64,000 nucleotides of DNA from a virus. The notes below the pieces were generated by a model, which ran no database searches, was not told the DNA's origin, and saw only the letters and a program-made list of their open reading frames with translations. Made by a program: the position numbers and the translations under genes. Shown piece after piece: positions 57,156 to 64,000 of the stretch. The stretch lies in IMG/VR virus record IMGVR_UViG_3300032323_002909, positions 62,001 through 126,000 of that record. One strand, given 5' to 3'. How positions within the stretch are numbered: position 1 is the stretch's first letter; each line of letters opens with the position of its first letter.

Positions 57156-59701
57156 TTTTGATCGTATTGGTTCAATTTCAACATCTTGAAAGGATTTATT
57201 CTACACTCCATTTCAATTATACTGAAATACTTAGCATCATCTTTTAATAAGAATGAAATATTGAATATATTTTTCTTAGAATTGTAAGATATTTTTGGAG
57301 TATCCAAATACGTAAAACTAATATTACCAACAGTTATTTGTGGAATATCCAAATCTTTAAATATTTTTATTTTATGATCTATGGTATCATATTCATAAAT
57401 TGTCGGTATGATTTTGAAATTGCTTCCCCCTTCGATATTAACTCTATTTGAGATAACAAAATACACGAAATCATCTTTTTTGTAAGCATTGCTTATTTTA
57501 TTGAAATTGTCGTTATTGTGTGTGAATCGATAGGTTGATTCTGAAGGTGTCAAAAATTCCCCATTATCGTAATTTATTTTTGTTATGATATAGTTATTTG
57601 TTGTTTCTATGAACAACACATCAGATGTTATATCAAATGCCCTCACACCACTGACACACTCATTATAAGTTGATAGTGGTAAAACATCTGCCAAATACGA
57701 CAATTGAGTTTCTAGTTTTGAAATCGCCATATCATAAGCATTTCTAACATAAATACCACCTTTCAAGTTGTATCTTTCGTATAATGTTTTGTTTTCCCCT
57801 TCTGGTGTATCATCAATTAATGTCGGTAAGAATACCGTACTATCATAGACACTACCTACACTAAAATCTTCACCTTGAGAAGTATTAGAAAACGATCCAC
57901 CATCAATTAAGTATGCAGATAGGTTGTTTGGCACTACTTCCATAGTCATATTAGCAGTTAATGATGGAAACAATGGGTCTACTAATGCTCTCTGTAAAGG
58001 ATTTATACTATGTATACCACCTTCTACCAATATCGAATAATAATACGAACCGCTATTTTCATATGCACTTAAGTCGGACGCGATGGTATCGATATATGGA
58101 ACTTCACCATCGGTAAAAAATACACCATCGAAAGTATTTACGATTGGAAAATATTCAGGGCTATAATAAAAATAATCATTTGTGAATGTTCCAGCTATTA
58201 TCTGTGTAAAGTTACCACTGAGGACAAATCCATTTGTAAATGAGCTTAACCCTGATCTAGTAGTATCCGTAAAGGTAGTGTTGTCAACAACTGAATAATC
58301 AAAACTATACCCTTCACCATAAAGATAATCGAAAAATGTGTGACCATTCAGTATTTGATACGCTGAAAATTGATCATTATCTTTTAGGATGGATTTTTTA
58401 AAACTGCCATCATTTTTCATCAAACCAAATAGATTATTATAAATATCTTTTTTAGAATCTTGTATATATCCTTGTGTGAAAACATCATCAAGATATTTTT
58501 TAGAATTTGGTTCTATTTTTGATATGTATCCATAATATTTGCTATCATCTTTTTTACTAAATGGTTTATTAGTTGCTTTACCAGATGTAAAATTTCGTCT
58601 AACCGAGTCATCACTATTAATAAAGGTTAAAACATCACCATTAACTCCTCTTATGTTTGGATCAGGGAAATAATAAATTGTATTTGGTTCAAGTCTATCT
58701 AAATTATATGTATATCTCGTTGTATTGCCATCAATATTGATAATTGATGTTTTATGTGGTCTGAAAAAGCCAATAGTGTCTGGAGTGACTAATACTTTCT
58801 TGTCACTAGACGCTGTCGTTGGGTTATCGATATTGAAAAAATTTAAAGCTGGTCTATCTGCTTTGAACAATAAACCAGATACAAAATCAGTCACTGTGGA
58901 ACCAGTCGATAAATAGTAGAAATCGTTGCCAATGTATTTTTGGGTTAATTTTCTTTTATTATCTAATAAGTCATTTATTTCTTTTTGTTCCAGTTGTTTT
59001 TCGCTAAAATTTGAAAATACTTCTGTAATTAATTCGTTATTATCTTTTAAAAAAAGATTTAAATCGTAGTCTAAATCTTTATTGTCGTATATTTTATCAT
59101 TTGGTGTTTGATTAAAATATAATGGGTAGATATCATATAATTCTTCGATTTCTATGTTCAACTCTTCTTTTAAAATGTTGATATCGAATAAATATGCGCT
59201 ATCTTGTAGACCTTCCAAGTAACTAATTATATTATTTTTTAATTCTGTCTTTAAAAGATTGGATGTGCCAGTCATCTTTTTCTTGATGACTTGATATTTG
59301 AGTTCCTCTCTTTTTTTATTGTAGAAATTAGATATTTCTATTAATTTTTTACTATAAAAGGGTACCGCTAATTCTAAATCTAGAGGATCATCTAAATTTA
59401 TTTGTGATAGAAATTTTTTCTCATCTTCATTTGTATAATTGAGAGATATATCTTTGATGAAATCTCTATATTTTTTTACAATAGTAGTTTTGGAATCTTC
59501 TTCTTTTAAATTTTTTACACTGTGCCATTCTTTGATATAGCTTACGTAAACCGACTGCATTAACTGTGGTGATATTACACTGTCTATTATTTTTATAAAT
59601 TCCAAAAACGAGAACGGGTTTTCCAAATCTAAAGCATTAGTACTACTAACGTTAGGATTCGTTATCGATTTTGGAACAATATAATTTAATGTATCAGCCA
59701 T
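57152..59701 (-). CDS. Large baseplate protein, gp7-like by position
   Basis: This is an 849-residue protein. The N-terminal third is helical with a conserved pattern, KYRDFIKDISLNYTNEDEKK, then DPLDLELAVPFYSKKLIEI, remembered from T4-like marine phages as a baseplate wedge component. The rest is beta-rich. It lies two genes from gp6, where a gp7 analogue is expected. Similarity to T4 gp7 was not seen directly. Its late box is 6 nt upstream. Confidence 0.6.
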   Translation of the reverse strand: MADTLNYIVPKSITNPNVSSTNALDLENPFSFLEFIKIIDSVISPQLMQSVYVSYIKEWHSVKNLKEEDSKTTIVKKYRDFIKDISLNYTNEDEKKFLSQINLDDPLDLELAVPFYSKKLIEISNFYNKKREELKYQVIKKKMTGTSNLLKTELKNNIISYLEGLQDSAYLFDINILKEELNIEIEELYDIYPLYFNQTPNDKIYDNKDLDYDLNLFLKDNNELITEVFSNFSEKQLEQKEINDLLDNKRKLTQKYIGNDFYYLSTGSTVTDFVSGLLFKADRPALNFFNIDNPTTASSDKKVLVTPDTIGFFRPHKTSIINIDGNTTRYTYNLDRLEPNTIYYFPDPNIRGVNGDVLTFINSDDSVRRNFTSGKATNKPFSKKDDSKYYGYISKIEPNSKKYLDDVFTQGYIQDSKKDIYNNLFGLMKNDGSFKKSILKDNDQFSAYQILNGHTFFDYLYGEGYSFDYSVVDNTTFTDTTRSGLSSFTNGFVLSGNFTQIIAGTFTNDYFYYSPEYFPIVNTFDGVFFTDGEVPYIDTIASDLSAYENSGSYYYSILVEGGIHSINPLQRALVDPLFPSLTANMTMEVVPNNLSAYLIDGGSFSNTSQGEDFSVGSVYDSTVFLPTLIDDTPEGENKTLYERYNLKGGIYVRNAYDMAISKLETQLSYLADVLPLSTYNECVSGVRAFDITSDVLFIETTNNYIITKINYDNGEFLTPSESTYRFTHNNDNFNKISNAYKKDDFVYFVISNRVNIEGGSNFKIIPTIYEYDTIDHKIKIFKDLDIPQITVGNISFTYLDTPKISYNSKKNIFNISFLLKDDAKYFSIIEMECRINPFKMLKLNQYDQK

Positions 59702-59706
59702 TTTTA

Positions 59707-61794
59707 TTATTTAACCAGTCCGAGGGATTGATAAAGATTGTCTCTGAATAAAAAATTGATCAGAAATGACCTAAATTCAGGTAATTCGTGTTCCACGAGT
59801 ATAAATTCTCCGTTTTGTGTTAATAATGGTTGATTATCTTCACCTCTAATAACATATTCCGAAAACAACATATCGTAATATATACTACTATTGTCCAATA
59901 TGGTATTATCATATACAGTATTATCGTAGCCATCAACATACTCGAAAAATAAATAATATTTTTCCATGTCTTTATATTGAAATTCTGATGGTAAAACTAA
60001 TCCCCACCCCCAATTCGAATTATACCCCGATAATTTGTAAGAATTCGTCCCTGTTTCTTCAGTTGGTTGTCTAGTGTTTAACAACGTATATTCATTACTA
60101 AATTTTTCGAGTGCTACTATAGGTATACCTGCTGATATTGTGTATGTGTCAGTGTTAATACGATCACCTAAATTCGTTCCATATATTTCTTTTGTCGAGA
60201 ATCCTCTAATATCAAAGTTTTGATTGAATTTATTTTTAATACCCAACAACTTATTATCGGTCATCGAAGATAAATCCATTATTCTTTTAATTTTTTCAGG
60301 ATATGCTATTAACAGAGAGTCATAGATATTGTTGGGCGTTATCCCCATCATTTTCATCTGAGAAATCAATGCTGTAATTTCATTTCTATCAACATCTTGT
60401 GTATTACCTACAAAATTTGATATTTTTTCATATATTTTTTTACCCAAAGTATCATATGATGAGTCTATATTTCCAAATATTGAACCGATGAATTCATCAA
60501 ACAGAATATTTTTCTCTAATAAAATTTCTTGAAATCTCAATCCTTTGAACATCTCAGTAGCATCAAAGTCTTCATTTATTTTAGTCATCGAAATGAAATT
60601 TTGGGGATAAACATCAAATACATTAGATGCACCATTTAATGTGTAAACTGTTCCATTTATAGACGATATACTGCCACTTACTGTAATTTTAACATCGTTT
60701 AGTTTTTCATCGCTATCAAATATGATACTTTTCCGAACAGAACCATCGAAATTTTCAATATTTTTTAATGTATAATACGCACTATCGATCAAATCTTCAC
60801 CTGATAATACTTGAAATGTAAAGGTGGATGCTGATAATGGTTTAAGACTCTTAACAGTAAAATGATCTTCATCTTTTACTTTTATCACAAAAGACATTTC
60901 AACATTATGAAATTTTTCACTATCAATATCAAACACTGTTGATGGATAGAATTCACCATCCATACCATTGGTTGTTATACTAAACTTATTAATTGTATCA
61001 TTTTCAATAATCTTTGCGGATAATGTTATCGAGGAGTTGTTATTGTATATTTCATTAGTTCTTCTATCGAAGAAAAACTCGATATTAACATCATCTATTG
61101 TATCATTTTTAAAAAATACTGTATTCTTACCAGAAAGACCAACATAAAATGAACCGTCATCACTTTTATCAGCGAATACTAATGTATTGTTTGCAATTTT
61201 TGCATATACCTCTGATGTAGGTATGGCTATTTTATCAACTTCGATATATTCGAAAGACTTTTTTTGATAATTGTATTTTTTTTCAAACATTGAATAATTA
61301 TTTTTCAAATGTCTGAATTTATCTGCCGTATTTTGAAAGTAATAAATACTATCAGAATTATAAACTCTGTAATAAATATCACCTTGTTCAGTATTTAAAG
61401 GATAAAACGCTACAAGGTTGATAGGTCCTCCGATTTTACCTGTTTTCCATGTGATATCATTGTTGTATGTTGGATCGTCAAACGTTATATTAAAAGTATG
61501 TGGTAAAAAATCTTTAATTACTACTGGTTTAGAATTAACAGAAATGATGGCATTGGAAAAACAATCATAAATTGTTAAATTAGTCACATATTTTCCAGCT
61601 TTTTCGTAATATTTTGTAGCTGTTAGTGCTGAAGAATAAGTATTGTCTCCAAAATCCCATAATAATTTTATAAATGAAAAATTAGTTACATTTGGTATAA
61701 AAGTCAATGGGGTTTCCTTCAATGCGTAGGAACTCAAAGAATTTTGATTTTTGAAATCAATTATAGAATAATTAATGTTTTCTAAATTACTCAT
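59707..61794 (-). CDS. Baseplate protein with N-terminal PKD domain
   Basis: This is a 695-residue protein. The N-terminus has a PKD domain (KLLWDFGDNTYSSALTATKY, with YVTNLTIYDC). The middle is beta-rich, and the last quarter has a helical segment with TALISQMKMMGITPNN. It overlaps gp6 by 8 bases and so is coupled to it. PKD domains bind proteins or sugars in extracellular settings. The role is in the wedge or fibre attachment, by position. Confidence 0.65.
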   Translation of the reverse strand: MSNLENINYSIIDFKNQNSLSSYALKETPLTFIPNVTNFSFIKLLWDFGDNTYSSALTATKYYEKAGKYVTNLTIYDCFSNAIISVNSKPVVIKDFLPHTFNITFDDPTYNNDITWKTGKIGGPINLVAFYPLNTEQGDIYYRVYNSDSIYYFQNTADKFRHLKNNYSMFEKKYNYQKKSFEYIEVDKIAIPTSEVYAKIANNTLVFADKSDDGSFYVGLSGKNTVFFKNDTIDDVNIEFFFDRRTNEIYNNNSSITLSAKIIENDTINKFSITTNGMDGEFYPSTVFDIDSEKFHNVEMSFVIKVKDEDHFTVKSLKPLSASTFTFQVLSGEDLIDSAYYTLKNIENFDGSVRKSIIFDSDEKLNDVKITVSGSISSINGTVYTLNGASNVFDVYPQNFISMTKINEDFDATEMFKGLRFQEILLEKNILFDEFIGSIFGNIDSSYDTLGKKIYEKISNFVGNTQDVDRNEITALISQMKMMGITPNNIYDSLLIAYPEKIKRIMDLSSMTDNKLLGIKNKFNQNFDIRGFSTKEIYGTNLGDRINTDTYTISAGIPIVALEKFSNEYTLLNTRQPTEETGTNSYKLSGYNSNWGWGLVLPSEFQYKDMEKYYLFFEYVDGYDNTVYDNTILDNSSIYYDMLFSEYVIRGEDNQPLLTQNGEFILVEHELPEFRSFLINFLFRDNLYQSLGLVK
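59708..59713 (-). promoter_or_regulatory. Late promoter of the 849-residue gene
   Basis: TTAAATA (TAAATA at 59713-59708), 6 nt before the ATG at 59701. It lies across the end of the upstream gene, in another frame. Confidence 0.65.
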
Positions 61795-63595
61795 TTGTTA
61801 TTACTATTTTTTTGTATATTGATTGTGGATTGTAAAAGTATGGAAATTTGAAAAATTCCAAGGTTGTCGTTTGTGATACAATACTTTCATCAGAATTTTC
61901 ATATATCGGATTCCATGCAAAAAATGATATACCATTGAATACTTCATTGTTATTAACCGTTTTGAGTCCAGATACTCCTTCTAATTTTAAAATGTTGGAC
62001 GTTAATTGTGATAAATCCAATTTCTGACCCAATTTGTTATTAGAATTTTTGAAAAACTCCAATATAATATCTCCGATTTTTCGTTTTAATGTTTCGGGAT
62101 TTGTTCTAAAATTGTTTGTTCTGGATATTTCCAAATAACTACTGTTAATAACATCCAAAGTCGGTGTCGAGTTTGTATAACCAATATCAAATGCTACATA
62201 AACAGGATCTCTTGGTATGATCTCATGACTAATTATTTTTCTAGTCGAGGCTTTATCGATGATAAGATTTTTTAAACTATTTGAAAGAAAAGGTGGATAC
62301 GATCCATCCGTTGTTATTTCAAATTTAGGAACGCAAAATATGTTTACATTATTAAAATCACAAGAATCCGCAAAATTTACTTGATTTATAATTACCCTAT
62401 TCGATTTGTTAGGGTCTACGCAAATTTTGTAGAAGTAATCAATATATTCACTTATGAAAGTTTTATTACTAACTGTTTTAACAGATGCGATGATATTTGA
62501 CAGTTCTTTGCCTAAAAATGCATCATCATAATCTTGTTCTGTTACCAATTTTAGCTGAGAATTTAGATATTTTGGAACATTTTCTTTAATTTGTTCAACC
62601 GTTTCAGCATTTGAAACTGGTGTTGAATTTTCAGTATTGTTGAATGATAAAGTTCCAGTATTTGACAAGTTTATAACCTCATCAGTGCTAATAACCGTTG
62701 TGTCGGCATATATTTCATTAAAACGTGAAGTGTTATAGTTGAATAACTTATTACCATTGATAGCACCTTTGCTAATTATCCCTTTGGTATTATCACTTAA
62801 CAGGTAATATATTGCCACCTCGTCTTCATTTTTCAATTTTCTACCAAAAACATCATTTCCAAATTTTACTTCATATAACCCATTATCGTTTAGTCTTACA
62901 CTATAATATCGGTCGTTATTTCTGGCTAAGAAAATATTTTCAATCTGTTCATAACGATGCCACTTACCGTCAATTTTTTCTTTAACATAAACACTTATAG
63001 TACCATCTGCAATAAAACGTACATCATTTTTATCTACTCTATTCTCTACGACAATTGGTAAAGTTTCAAAATCTACTCCAATAGCGGTATATATTGGATA
63101 TTCATTGATATTACCTTGATATAAAATTAGATTATTTTTAATATTTTCAATGTTTTGCTCACCCGAAACAGTCTTTTCAAATGTGAAATCATCTAAAATA
63201 GTGTATGCGATCTTATCAACTAGAAAAAAACTATATTTTTTGAGTGTATAGCTACCTTCGGGGAGAGCAGAACTTGCAGTGCAATCGACAGGAACTAATG
63301 ATGTCTGTTTACCTGTTGGTTTATAACCTATTAAATTTACAATTTTATTTACATTTTCATACAATGTTGCTTGCGAAAACATACTTTCGGATGCGGTCTG
63401 ATTCAAATAAAACAGCAAAACATGGTAACTATATGCAATTATATCAATAAAAGCTGCTAAATTACTACCTTCATAATTTTGATCAGTAAAAGTAGCATTT
63501 TCATTCAATCTTTGGATGATAAAATCTTTCAGAGAAAGAGCATCGAAATTGATGTAAGCGTTTTGTGGTAAATTGTATTCCAGAGATTCTTTCAT
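61787..63595 (-). CDS. 6: Baseplate wedge protein gp6
   Basis: This is a 602-residue protein (T4 gp6 660). The N-terminal segment FTDQNYEGSNLAAFIDIIAY, then SYHVLLFYLNQTASESMFSQ, is the gp6/gpJ-like start that forms the wedge core. VNKIVNLIGYKPTGKQTSLV and TEQDYDDAFL are typical further on. gp6 dimers link neighbouring wedges in the baseplate ring. It lies next to gp25, as in T4-like phages. Identity is sure. Confidence 0.88.
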   Translation of the reverse strand: MKESLEYNLPQNAYINFDALSLKDFIIQRLNENATFTDQNYEGSNLAAFIDIIAYSYHVLLFYLNQTASESMFSQATLYENVNKIVNLIGYKPTGKQTSLVPVDCTASSALPEGSYTLKKYSFFLVDKIAYTILDDFTFEKTVSGEQNIENIKNNLILYQGNINEYPIYTAIGVDFETLPIVVENRVDKNDVRFIADGTISVYVKEKIDGKWHRYEQIENIFLARNNDRYYSVRLNDNGLYEVKFGNDVFGRKLKNEDEVAIYYLLSDNTKGIISKGAINGNKLFNYNTSRFNEIYADTTVISTDEVINLSNTGTLSFNNTENSTPVSNAETVEQIKENVPKYLNSQLKLVTEQDYDDAFLGKELSNIIASVKTVSNKTFISEYIDYFYKICVDPNKSNRVIINQVNFADSCDFNNVNIFCVPKFEITTDGSYPPFLSNSLKNLIIDKASTRKIISHEIIPRDPVYVAFDIGYTNSTPTLDVINSSYLEISRTNNFRTNPETLKRKIGDIILEFFKNSNNKLGQKLDLSQLTSNILKLEGVSGLKTVNNNEVFNGISFFAWNPIYENSDESIVSQTTTLEFFKFPYFYNPQSIYKKIVITNE

Positions 63596-63601
63596 TATAA
63601 T

Positions 63602-63607
63602 TATTTA
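63602..63607 (-). promoter_or_regulatory. Late promoter of gp6
   Basis: CTAAATA (TAAATA at 63607-63602), 6 nt before the ATG at 63595. The TAA is the gp25 stop codon. Confidence 0.72.
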
Positions 63608-63982
63608 GAGTGTTGTATAGCCTATCGTGTTTAATTTCGATTTAATCGATAATCCTTCTACGTTTAACGAAGGAACATTTATTTGTAAGTAAATTTCATA
63701 TTCATTATCATCTGGTTTAGGAACCACAAGAACTCCAGATACTTCGATTCTTGGTTCACTCAGCGACAATTTTCTAATAATATCATCCTGTATCACATCT
63801 GCGGTGTATTTATTAATAGGTTCGAATAAAAATCTACGTAAATCTACTCCAAAAGTAGGATTTAATATTTTTTGTCCAGGTGATGTTAGAAAACAATTCG
63901 CTACACTATTTTTAATTGCTTCGATATCAAAAATTGCTTGGACATCTTTCAAACTCTCTTTTTTATTGAGTTGACTATTCAC
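63605..63982 (-). CDS. 25: Baseplate wedge protein gp25
   Basis: This is a 125-residue protein if it starts at the GTG at 63982; T4 gp25 has 132. The frame stays open to the window edge, so the true start may lie outside. AIKNSVANCFLTSPGQKILN, then NPTFGVDLRRFLFEP is the clear gp25/lysozyme-like wedge signature. It joins gp6 and the sheath start in the baseplate. Next to gp6 in the T4-like order. Confidence 0.88.
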   Translation of the reverse strand: MNSQLNKKESLKDVQAIFDIEAIKNSVANCFLTSPGQKILNPTFGVDLRRFLFEPINKYTADVIQDDIIRKLSLSEPRIEVSGVLVVPKPDDNEYEIYLQINVPSLNVEGLSIKSKLNTIGYTTL

Positions 63983-64000
63983 ATAATATTGTGTATTAAG

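Noticed and set aside
1-64000. tRNA genes, rRNA genes, CRISPR arrays, insertion sequences, attachment sites
   Set aside because: None seen by eye; no cloverleaf-like segment with a CCA end, no transposase frame, no integrase.

Overview
The window is 64 kb of a large, AT-rich tailed phage with a T4-type (myovirus) genome. Recognisable T4-family genes are uvsY, uvsW, 55 (late sigma), 47, 46, 43 (DNA polymerase), uvsX, 41 (helicase), 32, 45 (clamp), 61 (primase), 6 and 25 (baseplate), plus probable homologues of 62 and 31/groES. The host cannot be named. Similarity is judged by eye from motifs, so the phage looks like a divergent or environmental T4 relative rather than T4 itself. No tRNA, rRNA or CRISPR array was seen.

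Layout: (1) 1-1950, leftward genes: a truncated XPD/DinG-like helicase, conserved small genes, a GroES-like co-chaperonin and a gp62-like clamp-loader subunit. (2) 1943-13723, leftward: a 12 kb sugar island with three GT11 fucosyltransferase-like genes, GDP-fucose synthase, an RfbH-type 3-dehydratase, a sugar SDR, a C-methyltransferase, DUF3431, and GT2, GT17 and GT25 glycosyltransferases. (3) 13726-20405, leftward: a P-loop NTPase, a frameshifted homing endonuclease behind a perfect terminator palindrome, PhoH, a five-gene operon of putative internal head proteins, and a GC-richer GIY-YIG gene. (4) 20432-48549, mostly rightward: recombination, transcription and replication genes, interrupted by single genes (protein-kinase-like, GNAT-like, glycosyltransferases, unknowns) that often have their own promoter. 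(5) 48550-64000, leftward: tail fibres, collar protein and baseplate proteins ending in gp6 and gp25.

Two patterns tie the window together. First, about a dozen otherwise unrelated proteins share a short N-terminal module ending in (L/I)-x-E before a mostly small residue. This matches the T4 capsid-targeting and gp21-protease cleavage rule. The downstream domains include a protein-kinase fold, a GNAT-like acyltransferase, a retropepsin-like DTG protease and a histone-H1-like basic tail. I infer a cargo of proteins packaged in the head and delivered to the host with the DNA. Second, promoters sit directly against start codons. Late promoters read TAAATA then usually 5 nt then ATG (or GTG). Early promoters read TTGACA, 16 nt, TAnnnT, then 5-8 nt to ATG. 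Both place transcription start at or next to the start codon, suggesting leaderless or nearly leaderless mRNAs. In the late tail cluster the TAA stop of one gene often forms the TAA of the next gene's TAAATA box.

The clamp gp45 and sigma gp55, encoded here, would drive late promoters. The early promoters would use host sigma-70-type polymerase and feed the helicase, PhoH, sugar, polymerase and DHH genes.
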